A DNA stretch of 64,000 nt from Catenulispora sp. GP43 (GTDB lineage Bacteria > Actinomycetota > Actinomycetes > Streptomycetales > Catenulisporaceae): the NCBI RefSeq assembly GCF_041260665.1, contig NZ_JBGCCT010000003.1, forward strand, positions 310,001 through 374,000, written 5' to 3'. Numbering within the stretch: position 1 is the stretch's first letter; each line of letters opens with the position of its first letter. Below the pieces are notes generated by a model that saw only the letters and a program-made list of their open reading frames with translations, searched no databases and was not told the origin of the DNA. Position numbers and translations under genes: made by a program. Positions 1 to 7,874 of the stretch are shown piece by piece.

Positions 1-1
1 C

Positions 2-910
2 TGGTACGACAGCGGGACGCCGGCCGACCCGGCGAAGGCGGACCCCTGGCTGGTGCCGGACGGCCCGGCCCGCGGCGGCGACATTGCCGCCGGATCCGGG
101 AATCCGTTGTTCGGCACGACATCCCCTGACATCAACGAGGATCTGACCGCCACGGACGATCTGCGCTCGACTGAGGATCTGTGGTCCGGCGGCGATTCGC
201 CGACCCGGAAGGAAACCGCCGCTCCGGGGCCGGGTGGACGCCGCTTCAATGCTGACGCCTCATCAGCGGAATCCCTTTCCGGGGCAAGCGTGATCGCCTT
301 GGAAATCTCTGATTCAGAGGGATCCGGCGAAGTCGCCGACGGTTCCGCGAGCCGCGACCGGATCGGCGGCGCGGCGCGGGCCGCGACCCGGCCGCGGCGC
401 GGTCTGCCGATCCTCACCTGGCCGCGCACCCGGACCGACCTCCCGCTCCCGGCGGTCGCCGCCGAGCCGGTGCGCGCCGTGCTCACCGCCCTGGCGCAGG
501 CCGGCGATCTGGTCGTGGTGGACCTGCCGCGGGCCCTGGACGAGGCCGCGACCGAGGCGCTGGCCCTGGCGAACGTGGCGCTCATGGTGGTCCCGGCCGA
601 GGTCCGGGCTTCAGCGGCGGCCTCGCAGCTGGCCGCCGCGGTCCGGCTGATCACGCCGGACCTGCGGGTGGTGGTGCGGCTGCCGGCGCCCGGCGGGCTG
701 GAACCCCTCGACATAACGGATGTCATGGGCGGTCTGCCGCTGGCCGGGGTGATCAACGCCGACCGCCGGCTGCCGATCGCCGCCGAGCACGGCTATCCGC
801 CTGGCGCCAGCGCCCGGGGCACCGTGTCCGCCTTCTGCCGGGCCTTCCTGGAGGACCTGTTCGCCCTGCCGTCCGGACGGCGCGGCTCCGAGTCCCGGGT
901 GGCGGCATGA
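2..910 (+). CDS. CpaE/TadZ-like septum-site-determining protein, 5' partial
   Basis: The frame is open to the left edge, so the start and probably the P-loop lie outside the window. The C-terminal half (residues about 130-285 counted from the GTG at 53) looks like the end of a ParA/MinD-type ATPase of the CpaE/Ssd family: the strand-loop LVVVDLPRA, then ANVALMVVPAEVRA and LAGVINADRRLP. In Tad pilus loci this protein places the assembly machine at the membrane or pole. It overlaps the next gene, tadA, by 4 bases (ATGA), so the two are one operon. Between the two recognisable parts sits roughly 100 residues of Ser/Asp/Glu-rich low-complexity sequence, with less biased codon use than the neighbours. 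Family assignment is good; the full length cannot be seen. Confidence 0.8.
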   Translation, partial: WYDSGTPADPAKADPWLVPDGPARGGDIAAGSGNPLFGTTSPDINEDLTATDDLRSTEDLWSGGDSPTRKETAAPGPGGRRFNADASSAESLSGASVIALEISDSEGSGEVADGSASRDRIGGAARAATRPRRGLPILTWPRTRTDLPLPAVAAEPVRAVLTALAQAGDLVVVDLPRALDEAATEALALANVALMVVPAEVRASAAASQLAAAVRLITPDLRVVVRLPAPGGLEPLDITDVMGGLPLAGVINADRRLPIAAEHGYPPGASARGTVSAFCRAFLEDLFALPSGRRGSESRVAA

Positions 911-2355
911 GCGCCCCGGCCCCCGCACCGATGCCGCTGCCGCTGCCGCCCTCCGCTCCGCTGTCCCCCGCGCCCCTACCCGGATCGGAGCGGCTGCGGC
1001 TCAACGCCGCGCTCGTGGACCGGGTCCGGACCCGGCTGGCCACCCCGCCGGTGCGGATCGACATGCAGGCCATCCTCGCCGCGCTGCGCGCCGAGGGGTG
1101 CATGCTCGACGGCCGCGATCTGCGCGCGGCGGCCTACCAGGTCCGCTCCGAACTCACCGGGGCCGGAGTGCTGGAGCGCTTCCTGGCCGACCCGGAGGTC
1201 ACCGACGTCCTGGTCAACGCGCCGGATTCGGTGTGGATCGAGCGGGCCGGGACGCTGAGCCGGGCCGACGTGCGCTTCCCCGACGAGGCCGCGGTACGGC
1301 GGCTCGCGCAGCGCCTGGCCGCCCACGCCGGACGCCGGCTCGACGACGCGGCACCGTGCGTGGACGGCGTCCTGCCCGACGGCGCGCGCCTGCACGCCGT
1401 GCTGCCTCCGGTGGCGGTCCGCGGAACGCTGATCTCCCTGCGAGTCCCGCCGCGCCGGGCGTTCACCGTCGACCGGCTCTGCGCCGGCGGACTGACCACC
1501 GAGCACGGCGCGCGCCTGCTGCGGGCCGTCGCCGCGGCCAGGGTGTCGTATCTGGTCACCGGCGGAACCGGCAGCGGCAAGACGACCCTGCTCGGCGCGC
1601 TGCTCGGCCTGGTGCCGGCCGACGAGCGGATCGTGGTCGCCGAGGAGTGCGCCGAGGTGGTCGTCGACCATCCGCATGTGGCGCGGCTGCAATGCCGGAT
1701 CGCCAATCAGGAGAACCGGGGCGCGGTGAACCTGCGAACGCTGGTCCGGCAGGCGTTGCGGATGCGGCCGGACCGGGTCGTGGTCGGCGAGGTGCGCGGT
1801 CCCGAGGTGCTGGAACTGCTGGCGGCCATGAACACCGGCCACGACGGATGCGCGGCGACCCTGCACGCCAACGGGGTCGAGGACGTCGTGGCCCGGGTCG
1901 AGGCCCTGGCCGCCCCGGCCGGTCTGGAGCGCGACGCGCTGCACGCGCAGTTGGCCTCCGCGGTGCAGGCGGTCGTGCATCTGGTGCGGGACAAGGGAAA
2001 ACGGCGGCTGGCCTCGATCGGCGTCACCGACCGCGGGTTCGGGCAGACCGAGGTGCTCCCCGCGGTGGACTTCGACACCGCGGGCACGGCGTCCTACGGG
2101 CCCGGCTCGGACCGTCTCAGCTCCCTGTTGGGCTTCGACGTCCGGGACAGAACTGAGGAACCGTCTGAAGAACAGTGCACCGCGGATCCCGACGACGATC
2201 TGGAGAAACTGGCCGGCTGGCAGGAGGCGCTGGCCGCCGCCGACCGTCTCCTGCCGGTCCTCAAGAGCACCGGAGGCGATGGCGGCAGTGGCTCCGACGC
2301 ACCGTTCGTCGCCGACTACGGCCCCTCCCCGACCCGCCGAGGAGGCCGCCGATGA
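907..2355 (+). CDS. tadA: TadA/CpaF-family secretion ATPase
   Basis: Hexameric ATPase of the type II/IV secretion superfamily that powers assembly of Flp/Tad pili at the inner face of the membrane. The protein has 482 residues. An N-terminal domain (about 25-200) precedes Walker A GGTGSGKTT at about 219-227, an Asp/Glu box around VVAEECAEV, and Walker B-like RVVVGEVRG near 290, followed by HDGCAATLHAN with the conserved His. About 90 residues after the catalytic core are poorly conserved and acidic. The ATG at 907 overlaps the upstream cpaE-like stop, and the stop overlaps the tadB start, so it is the second gene of a translationally coupled operon. Confidence 0.93.
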   Translation: MSAPAPAPMPLPLPPSAPLSPAPLPGSERLRLNAALVDRVRTRLATPPVRIDMQAILAALRAEGCMLDGRDLRAAAYQVRSELTGAGVLERFLADPEVTDVLVNAPDSVWIERAGTLSRADVRFPDEAAVRRLAQRLAAHAGRRLDDAAPCVDGVLPDGARLHAVLPPVAVRGTLISLRVPPRRAFTVDRLCAGGLTTEHGARLLRAVAAARVSYLVTGGTGSGKTTLLGALLGLVPADERIVVAEECAEVVVDHPHVARLQCRIANQENRGAVNLRTLVRQALRMRPDRVVVGEVRGPEVLELLAAMNTGHDGCAATLHANGVEDVVARVEALAAPAGLERDALHAQLASAVQAVVHLVRDKGKRRLASIGVTDRGFGQTEVLPAVDFDTAGTASYGPGSDRLSSLLGFDVRDRTEEPSEEQCTADPDDDLEKLAGWQEALAAADRLLPVLKSTGGDGGSGSDAPFVADYGPSPTRRGGRR

Positions 2356-3164
2356 ACTCCGCGCTGGCCGGGATCCTGGCCGCCTCGGCGGTCCTGGCCT
2401 TCCCGGGGCCGGGCACGCGCCGCCGCCTGCAGACCGCCGTGCTGGGCGGCCCCCGGGACCCGAAATGGCGGCTGCGGCTGGCCGGCGCGTGGCCGACGGT
2501 GCTGTCGGCGATCGCGGTGGGCGTGCTCAGTTCTCTGCTGGCCCGCTCGACGGTCCTGGCGTTCCTGGTGCCGCTCGGCGCGTGGCGGGGGTACCGGGCG
2601 TGGACCGCGCACACCGCGCGGCTGGCCGTCGAGCGGCGGCAGACGGAGGTCATCGAACTCTGCGTCACCATCTGCTCCGAACTGCACGCCGGCCGGGAGG
2701 CGCGCGACGCGTTGCGGGACGCCGCCTCCGCCGCGTGCCCGGATCTGGCGGTGCGCCTGGCCGGTCCACTGTCCACCGGGGACGATGTCGTGACCGTGCT
2801 CCGCTCGGCCGCCGGGACGCCGGGACGTGAGGCGCTCGCCGCGCTGGCCGCGTGCTGGCAGGTCGCCGAGGGCGGCGCGGGCATGACCGCGGCGATCGGG
2901 GAGTTGGCCGACGGGCTCCGCGCCGAACGCGCGCAGCGCCGCGAGCTGGACGCCGAGCTCGCCGGGATCCGCACGTCGGCGCGGCTGCTGGCGCTGCTCC
3001 CGGTAGCCGGGCTGATCATCGGCTCCGGTATGGGGCTCTCACCGATCCCCATGCTCCTGCACACCGGCGTCGGCGAGACCTGCCTGGTGCTGGGCATCGC
3101 CTTCGTCCTCGGCGGCGTGCTGTGGATGGACCGCATCGCGCGGTCGGCGGAGGCTCTGTCATGA
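2352..3164 (+). CDS. tadB: TadB-like type II secretion F-domain membrane protein
   Basis: Inner-membrane platform protein of the Tad secretion system. The start is the ATG at 2352, which overlaps the tadA stop (ATGA); this gives 270 residues beginning MNSALAGILAASAVL. Hydrophobic segments are visible near 1-20, 50-85 and 215-265, the usual pattern of the T2SF fold, with a charged cytoplasmic stretch between them containing ERRQTEVIELCVTICSELHAG and a conserved GREALAALAACWQVAE. It lies between tadA and tadC with 4-base overlaps on both sides. The TadB rather than TadC label rests on gene order. Confidence 0.85.
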   Translation: MNSALAGILAASAVLAFPGPGTRRRLQTAVLGGPRDPKWRLRLAGAWPTVLSAIAVGVLSSLLARSTVLAFLVPLGAWRGYRAWTAHTARLAVERRQTEVIELCVTICSELHAGREARDALRDAASAACPDLAVRLAGPLSTGDDVVTVLRSAAGTPGREALAALAACWQVAEGGAGMTAAIGELADGLRAERAQRRELDAELAGIRTSARLLALLPVAGLIIGSGMGLSPIPMLLHTGVGETCLVLGIAFVLGGVLWMDRIARSAEALS

Positions 3165-3865
3165 CCGTCCTGGGAGTCGCGTTCACCGGTGTCGTGGCTG
3201 GGGTCTCGGCTGGCTTGTCAGTGCTCTGTTGGCCGCAACGGCAGCAGAGCCATCCCGCGCGCCGGCTGGCGTTTCTGACGACGCAGAACTGCGCGGCCGA
3301 TCCCGCGCGCTCGCGACCGTGGGCCGGTTTTCTCAAACATCTGAGAAACAACCCCTGGAGCGCCGCCCGCCACGAACGACGGCACGGCGAGGCAACGGCG
3401 CGCATATGTCCCATCGCCGCGGATCTGCTGGCCGCGTGCCTGGCCTCCGGCGCCGATCCGCTGCGCGCCGCCGAGGTGGTGGCGTACTGCCTGCGGCCTC
3501 CGGGACGGCTCAGCAGCCTCGGCGAACAGGCCGCGGCCGAGATGGCCGACCGTTTCCAGGAGGTCGCGCACCTGCTCCGGCTCGGCGGCAACCCGATCAC
3601 CACCTGGCGGGTGGTCGCCGCCGAACCCGGACTGCGCCCGGTCGCCGAGGCCATCGGCCGGGCCGGCCTGTCCGGCGCCCCGCCGGTCGCCACGATCCGG
3701 GCCTGCGCGACGGATCTGCGCAAGGAACGGCACGCCGCGAGCACGGCCGCGGCCCGTCGCGCCGGGGTCCGGGGCGTCGCCCCGCTGGCCGGCTGCTTCC
3801 TGCCCGCCTTCGTCCTGATCGGCGTCGTCCCGATCGTCCTGGGCCTGGCCCACCACCTGCTCTGA
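3161..3865 (+). CDS. tadC: TadC-like type II secretion F-domain protein
   Basis: Second platform membrane protein of the Tad system, 234 residues, starting at the ATG at 3161 that overlaps the tadB stop. It has an N-terminal hydrophobic segment (about 1-22), a long cytoplasmic part with the T2SF pattern (LLAACLASGADPLRAAEVVAY, EVAHLLRLGGNPITTW) and two C-terminal hydrophobic segments ending in AGCFLPAFVLIGVVPIVLGL. It is shorter than proteobacterial TadC, as is usual in actinomycetes. A 15-base gap leads to the pilin gene, which has its own GGAAGGA ribosome site. Confidence 0.83.
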   Translation: MTVLGVAFTGVVAGVSAGLSVLCWPQRQQSHPARRLAFLTTQNCAADPARSRPWAGFLKHLRNNPWSAARHERRHGEATARICPIAADLLAACLASGADPLRAAEVVAYCLRPPGRLSSLGEQAAAEMADRFQEVAHLLRLGGNPITTWRVVAAEPGLRPVAEAIGRAGLSGAPPVATIRACATDLRKERHAASTAAARRAGVRGVAPLAGCFLPAFVLIGVVPIVLGLAHHLL

Positions 3866-3880
3866 CCGGAAGGAAGAACC

Positions 3881-4060
3881 ATGAGACACCCCATCGGCCG
3901 AAGACTCCGCCGCGACGACGGCATGTCGACCGTCGAGTACACCCTGGGAACCCTCGCCGCCTGCGCCTTCGCCGTGATCCTGTACAAGGTGATCACGAGC
4001 CCGATGGTGCAGAACGGGCTCACCGCGGTGCTGCGCAAGGCTTTGAACACGGCGTTCTGA
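3881..4060 (+). CDS. Flp-like pilin, DUF4244 family
   Basis: A 59-residue protein, probably the structural subunit of the Tad pilus. It begins MRHPIGRRLRRDDGMSTVEY: a short basic leader, then a Gly followed by Met-Ser-Thr-Val-Glu-Tyr, so the Glu at +5 after the likely prepilin cleavage site is present. One hydrophobic helix follows (TLGTLAACAFAVILYKVI). GGAAGGA lies 8 bases before the ATG. The stop overlaps the next start (TGATG). The position between tadC and tadE matches actinobacterial loci carrying DUF4244 proteins. A dedicated prepilin peptidase gene is not visible in the window. Confidence 0.85.
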   Translation: MRHPIGRRLRRDDGMSTVEYTLGTLAACAFAVILYKVITSPMVQNGLTAVLRKALNTAF

Positions 4061-4470
4061 TGCGCCGGCCGGGACAGCCCAGACAGCCCGATGCCGGCTA
4101 CGCCACGGTCGAGGCGGCGCTGGCCATTCCGAGCCTGGTGCTGTTCACCGTGGCGCTCGCCGGGATCCTGGCCGGTCTGGCGACACAGATCCGCTGTGTC
4201 GACGCCGCACGCCTGGGCGCGCGCGCCGCGGCCCGCGGTGAGCCGGCCGCAGCCGTCCAGACCGCGGTCGCCCGCGCCGCTCCCGGCGCGACGGTGCGCA
4301 TCACGACAGAAGACGGCCTGATCCGCGTCTCGGTCGCCGCGCCGGTGGCCGGACTGCCGATGCTGCGGGCGTTCACCGTGCACGCCGAGGCCTACGAGGC
4401 CGACGAAGCCACCGTGGGAGATGAGGGAGGTGAGGGAAGTGAGAACCCAGACGACGCACCGGGTCCGTGA
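4060..4470 (+). CDS. tadE: TadE-family pseudopilin-like protein
   Basis: 136 residues, starting at the ATG at 4060 that shares one base with the pilin stop. The N-terminus MRRPGQPRQPDAGYATVEAA followed by a long hydrophobic segment (LAIPSLVLFTVALAGILAGLA) is the class signature of TadE/TadG minor pilins, with Gly-Tyr-Ala-Thr-Val-Glu at the cleavage region. The rest is a small exported domain (RCVDAARLGARAAARG, typical of TadE). Expected role: minor or initiating subunit, or anchor, of the pilus. The 3' end overlaps the next reading frame by about 30 bases. The tail after about residue 110 is acidic and low complexity. Confidence 0.85.
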   Translation: MRRPGQPRQPDAGYATVEAALAIPSLVLFTVALAGILAGLATQIRCVDAARLGARAAARGEPAAAVQTAVARAAPGATVRITTEDGLIRVSVAAPVAGLPMLRAFTVHAEAYEADEATVGDEGGEGSENPDDAPGP

Positions 4471-6145
4471 CCGGGGCTCGGCCACGGTCTACGCCGCGCT
4501 GCTGGCGGGCCTACTGACCGCCCTCACCGGGGCGGTACTCGCCCTCGGCGCCGCGGTCCTCGCCCGGCACCGGGCCGGGGCCGCCGCCGATCTGGCGGCG
4601 CTGAGCGCGGCCGTCCACGCCGATGCCGGGGAAGTGCCCTGTGACTGGGCGCGGCGGGTGGCCGCCGCCCAACGCGCCAGGGTGATCCGCTGTGCCTGCG
4701 ACGGCCCGGTGTGTCTTGTCGGCGCCGCTGTCGGGACGCCATGGGGTGCCGCGGCCGTGACCAGTCGCGCCGGTCCGGCCGACGATCCCGTCGGGCAGGG
4801 CGGCGTCGGGCCGGGCACCGTCGGGGTCGAGCGCGGTGCCGGCCTGGAAGCGCAGACCGCCGGTCTTCCGGCCGCTCCGGTCACCCCCGCCTCGCCACCC
4901 CACGGAGCCCCACTCGTCCCATCCGCCCCAGCCGTCGGCGTCCGCGTCGTCCTCGCCGAAACCGAGCCACCGGCTCGCGCGCCGGCTGCGGCGTGCGGCC
5001 AGCTGCGCGCACCGCGCCCCGGACCGCTGCATCCCCACGCGGAGCAGCCAGAGCGCGATCACGAAGACCCAGCCGAATATCGCGCCGGTGAGGAAGACCT
5101 GCGCCGTGGTGGTCTGGACGCCCACCCCCAGGAAGACCAGGTGGTCCCCGCCGGTGCTGGAGGCGGCAACTCCGGTGGCGATCATCACCACGAGGCTGAG
5201 CAGCCCCAGCGCGACGGCTATCATCCCGCGACCCCTTTCGGTGGGGTGGTCGGATCAGGCGGGAGGCGGTGCTCAGGGCCAGCGGTTGGCCGGCGACTCG
5301 CGCCGGCCGGACTCCATGGTGTCGTCCGCCGAGGCCCGGCTGTCGCGCTCCTGCCAGCGGCCGACCGGCTCGACGTCGGTGTCGGTGTCCAGGATCCACA
5401 CGCTGTCGGCGTTGGACCGCGACCGGCGCCACCACAGCAGGCCGACCGCGCCGGCCGCGCCGAGCACCATCAGGCCGAGCGGGGCGCGCCCGCGCCGGGC
5501 CGAGGTCACCACGGCCACCGGCATGACCGAGGCGATCCGCGTCATCGGCGAGGGCTGCGGGGCGCCGTACCGGATGGCCTGCCAGGCCGCGCCGCCGCGG
5601 GCCGCGGCCTCGGCGGCCACCGGGCGGGCCCGCTCGGCCATCACCGCGGCCGCGACCGAGGCCCGGTCGGCGACCTGCTGGGCGACCACGTTCGCACGGT
5701 CGGCGACCTGCACCGCCGTGCCCTGTGCGACCCCGGCGGCCTGCATCGCCGCGGACTGGGCGGTCCCGGCCGCTTCCGAGACCGTCTGGGCCGCGCCGGA
5801 GGTCCTGTCGCGGACGGCGCAGCGCGCCCGCTCCATACGACTGGCCGGCTTTTCGTGACTGAACGGCATCCTCATCGTCGCCTCGCCTCTCCTCACATCT
5901 GGTGTTCACCGCTGCCCGGCGGCCCCGTCGGGCAGCGCCGCCGGAAGCAGGGTCGACCTGGCAAGCGGCTCGAGTTCGTGCCTGCCCGGCCTCCCCTCCA
6001 GACAACCTCACTCAGGGCCATTGGGGCTACTCAGAGGGTGAGCGTGCTTCCGTGCGAGGATGGAGAGCGTCCATACGACAGAAACCGAAAGGCAACAGAC
6101 TGTGGCCGAGAACCTGTACGCCACCATCAAGACGAACCACGGTGA
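4439..6145 (+). CDS. Rv3654c-like TadE/G protein; real 3' end unclear
   Basis: The N-terminal ~110 residues match the family of helicase/secretion-neighbourhood TadE-like proteins: RDRGSATVYAALLAGLLTALTGAVLALGAAVLARHRAGAAADLAALSAA in pieces, then a small domain ending near CLVGAAVGTPWGAAAVTSRAGP (about 4790), where such proteins normally stop. Here no in-frame stop occurs until 6145, so the formal frame runs antisense through two minus-strand genes and into ppiA. The tail is very unlikely to be real; a lost stop, frameshift or overlapping convergent ends are possible. I chose GTG 4439 because GAGGGAGG lies 8 bases upstream; the in-frame ATG at 4421 is the alternative. Trust the part 4439 to about 4800. 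Confidence 0.45.
   Translation: MRTQTTHRVRDRGSATVYAALLAGLLTALTGAVLALGAAVLARHRAGAAADLAALSAAVHADAGEVPCDWARRVAAAQRARVIRCACDGPVCLVGAAVGTPWGAAAVTSRAGPADDPVGQGGVGPGTVGVERGAGLEAQTAGLPAAPVTPASPPHGAPLVPSAPAVGVRVVLAETEPPARAPAAACGQLRAPRPGPLHPHAEQPERDHEDPAEYRAGEEDLRRGGLDAHPQEDQVVPAGAGGGNSGGDHHHEAEQPQRDGYHPATPFGGVVGSGGRRCSGPAVGRRLAPAGLHGVVRRGPAVALLPAADRLDVGVGVQDPHAVGVGPRPAPPQQADRAGRAEHHQAERGAPAPGRGHHGHRHDRGDPRHRRGLRGAVPDGLPGRAAAGRGLGGHRAGPLGHHRGRDRGPVGDLLGDHVRTVGDLHRRALCDPGGLHRRGLGGPGRFRDRLGRAGGPVADGAARPLHTTGRLFVTERHPHRRLASPHIWCSPLPGGPVGQRRRKQGRPGKRLEFVPARPPLQTTSLRAIGATQRVSVLPCEDGERPYDRNRKATDCGREPVRHHQDEPR
4511..5224 (-). CDS. Small two-helix membrane protein, function unknown
   Basis: The N-terminus is convincing: AAAGGGG lies 8 bases before the ATG at 5224, and the protein begins with a hydrophobic helix (MIAVALGLLSLVVMIATGVA), then a short loop with GGDHLVFLGVGVQTTTAQVF and a second helix (LTGAIFGWVFVIALWLL) ending in basic residues. 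This resembles actinobacterial LapA/DUF1049-like proteins of about 100 residues. After residue ~75 it becomes acidic and Gly/Trp-rich (FGEDDADADGWGGWDEWG), and the open frame continues to 4511, underneath the TadE/G gene on the other strand. The C-terminal boundary is therefore doubtful. Function unknown. Confidence 0.55.
   Translation of the reverse strand: MIAVALGLLSLVVMIATGVAASSTGGDHLVFLGVGVQTTTAQVFLTGAIFGWVFVIALWLLRVGMQRSGARCAQLAARRSRRASRWLGFGEDDADADGWGGWDEWGSVGWRGGGDRSGRKTGGLRFQAGTALDPDGARPDAALPDGIVGRTGATGHGRGTPWRPDSGADKTHRAVAGTADHPGALGGGHPPRPVTGHFPGIGVDGRAQRRQIGGGPGPVPGEDRGAEGEYRPGEGGQ
5273..5875 (-). CDS. DUF5324-like membrane-anchored protein
   Basis: 200 residues from the ATG at 5875 (MRMPFSHEKPASRME), chosen because GAGGAGAGGCGAGG precedes it; an in-frame GTG at 5896 lies inside that ribosome site. 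The first ~110 residues are an Ala-rich amphipathic helix with repeated AAQxVADRAxV-type units, which suggests a coiled coil or stalk. One hydrophobic helix (APLGLMVLGAAGAVGLLWW) is followed by basic residues and an acidic C-terminus. The arrangement matches DUF5324 proteins of streptomycetes, whose function is unknown. It is transcribed toward the preceding membrane-protein gene with a 48-base gap, probably as one unit. Confidence 0.7.
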   Translation of the reverse strand: MRMPFSHEKPASRMERARCAVRDRTSGAAQTVSEAAGTAQSAAMQAAGVAQGTAVQVADRANVVAQQVADRASVAAAVMAERARPVAAEAAARGGAAWQAIRYGAPQPSPMTRIASVMPVAVVTSARRGRAPLGLMVLGAAGAVGLLWWRRSRSNADSVWILDTDTDVEPVGRWQERDSRASADDTMESGRRESPANRWP

Positions 6146-6656
6146 CATCGTGGTGCGGCTGCTTCCGGACTACGCGCCGAAGACGGTCGCCAACTTCGTG
6201 GGTCTGGCGGAGGGGACCCGGGAGTGGACGCACCCCGAGACCAACGAGACGTCGACCAAGCCGCTGTACAACGGCACGATCTTCCACCGGATCATCCCGC
6301 AGTTCATGATCCAGGGCGGCGACCCGCTGGGCCAGGGCTTCGGCGGCCCCGGCTACGTCTTCGACGACGAGCCGCACCCGGACCAGACCTTCAACGACCG
6401 CGACTACCTGCTGGCCATGGCCAACGCGGGTGTCCGCAACGGCAAGGGGACCAACGGCTCGCAGTTCTTCATCACGGTGCCGACCCCGCGCCGGCCGACC
6501 CACCTCAACGGCAAGCACACCATCTTCGGTGAGGTCGTGGACGCCGACAGCCGCAAGGTCGTGGACGAGATCTCGGCCGTGCCGACCGGTGCGCAGGACC
6601 GTCCGCTGAACCCGGTCGTGATCGAGAGCATCGTCGTCGAGCGCCGCGAGGGCTGA
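6102..6656 (+). CDS. ppiA: Peptidyl-prolyl cis-trans isomerase, cyclophilin type
   Basis: 184 residues, cytoplasmic cyclophilin that catalyses proline isomerisation during protein folding. Seen: IKTNHGDIVVRLLPDYAPKT at the N-terminus, the active-site Arg-containing block FHRIIPQFMIQGGDP, and NGSQFFIT plus LNGKHTIFGEV, all cyclophilin signatures. The GTG at 6102 is preferred: CGAAAGG lies 9 bases upstream and it gives the family's usual start (MAENLYATIK); upstream in-frame codons have no ribosome site. ppiA followed by a rhomboid gene and crgA is a conserved actinobacterial neighbourhood near oriC. A strong hairpin follows the stop. Confidence 0.95.
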   Translation: MAENLYATIKTNHGDIVVRLLPDYAPKTVANFVGLAEGTREWTHPETNETSTKPLYNGTIFHRIIPQFMIQGGDPLGQGFGGPGYVFDDEPHPDQTFNDRDYLLAMANAGVRNGKGTNGSQFFITVPTPRRPTHLNGKHTIFGEVVDADSRKVVDEISAVPTGAQDRPLNPVVIESIVVERREG

Positions 6657-6662
6657 GCCCGG

Positions 6663-6700
6663 CACGCGCGGGGCCCGGAGGAAACTCCGTGCCCCGCGTG
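6663..6700 (+). terminator. ppiA terminator hairpin
   Basis: Starts 6 bases after the ppiA stop. The arms CACGCG..GGGGC..CGGAG and CTCCG.GCCCCGCGTG pair around a GAAA tetraloop with two small mismatches or bulges, and TTCGTTTCCT follows. It is a GC-rich stem with a weak T tract, typical for actinomycetes. Confidence 0.75.
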
Positions 6701-6773
6701 TTCGTTTCCTCTACATTCGATCCGGCCGATCGAAACCGGAACCTTCGCGTCGCAGTATCAAAAGAGGACCACC

Positions 6774-7874
6774 GTGACGATGCCGCCAGGCAGCCCAGGC
6801 AGCCCTTCCGTGCCCGCGACCGAACTCCCGGCCTGCTACCGGCACCCGGGGCGGGAGGCGCAGATCCGCTGCACCCGCTGCGAGCGCCGCATCTGCCCGG
6901 AGTGCATGGTGCCGGCCTCGGTCGGGTTCCAGTGTCCGGACTGCGTCCGCGGCGGCGCCCAGCAGGTGCCCAAGGCCCGGTCCCCGTTCGGCGCGGTGCT
7001 GCGGCCCCGGGTGGTCCCGGTGGTCACCTACAGTCTGATCGCGCTGAACTTCGTGATGTTCGGCCTGCAGCACATCGTCGGCACCTCGCAGGTCGGCGCG
7101 GCCGGCGGCGGGGTGTTCCAGGTCAACACCCTGGACATGCGGCTGGAGCTGATCGCCAAGGGCACCTGGGTGGACGGCCAGCCGATAGGCGTGGCCAACG
7201 GCGAGTGGTACCGCCTGGTCACCTCGATGTTCCTGCACGCGAACATCGTGCACATCGCCTCGAACATGATCTCGCTGTTCTTCATCGGCCCGATGCTGGA
7301 GGCGATGCTGGGCCGGCTGCGCTTCGCGCTGGTCTACCTGATCGGCGGCCTGGCCGGGGCGGTGACGTCCTACTGGTTCATGACCGCGCTGAGCCCGGCG
7401 AGCCTGGGCGCCTCCGGCGCCATCTCCGCGGTGTTCGGCTGTCTGGTGGTGATCGGGCTGCGGCGCAAGATCCTGGACCCCGGCATGATCGTCGTGGTGC
7501 TGGTCATCAACATCGTGATCCCGCTGCAGAACACCAACATCGACTGGCGCGACCACGTCGGCGGCGTGGTGGCCGGGGCGCTGATCGGCGCGGTCTACGC
7601 CTACGCCCCGGAGCTCATCGGCCTGTTCGGCAAGGCCAGGGCGCCGCGCGAGCAGCAGGTGCGGCTGCTCAACTGGCTCGGCTTCGGCACCATGGCGGTG
7701 GTGCTGGCCCTGGCGATCGCCGCCACGGCCGTGCACACCGCCCATCTGAACGATCCGGCCAACCGGACGCGCACCGTCGACGGCGCAGCGTACTCACCCG
7801 GTGTGACCAGGGTCATCACCGACGGCCCGGAGAGTTATCCACAGGCTTCCGGTGCTTATCCACACTGGGGATAA
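6774..7874 (+). CDS. Rhomboid-family intramembrane serine protease with N-terminal zinc-binding motif
   Basis: 366 residues. The N-terminus carries a B-box-like Cys/His cluster (CYRHPGREAQIRC, CTRCERRICPEC, FQCPDC, about residues 21-58) that probably binds zinc in the cytoplasm. Six or seven hydrophobic segments follow. The catalytic dyad is visible: Ser214 in GASGAIS and His261 in DHVGG; the earlier HANIVHIASN matches the rhomboid HxxxxHxxxN motif. It cleaves transmembrane substrates within the membrane; the substrate is unknown. Start: GTG 6774 after AAGAGGA; ATG 6780 is a close alternative. Its last ~40 bases, including the stop codon, lie in a cluster of DnaA boxes. Confidence 0.93.
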   Translation: MTMPPGSPGSPSVPATELPACYRHPGREAQIRCTRCERRICPECMVPASVGFQCPDCVRGGAQQVPKARSPFGAVLRPRVVPVVTYSLIALNFVMFGLQHIVGTSQVGAAGGGVFQVNTLDMRLELIAKGTWVDGQPIGVANGEWYRLVTSMFLHANIVHIASNMISLFFIGPMLEAMLGRLRFALVYLIGGLAGAVTSYWFMTALSPASLGASGAISAVFGCLVVIGLRRKILDPGMIVVVLVINIVIPLQNTNIDWRDHVGGVVAGALIGAVYAYAPELIGLFGKARAPREQQVRLLNWLGFGTMAVVLALAIAATAVHTAHLNDPANRTRTVDGAAYSPGVTRVITDGPESYPQASGAYPHWG

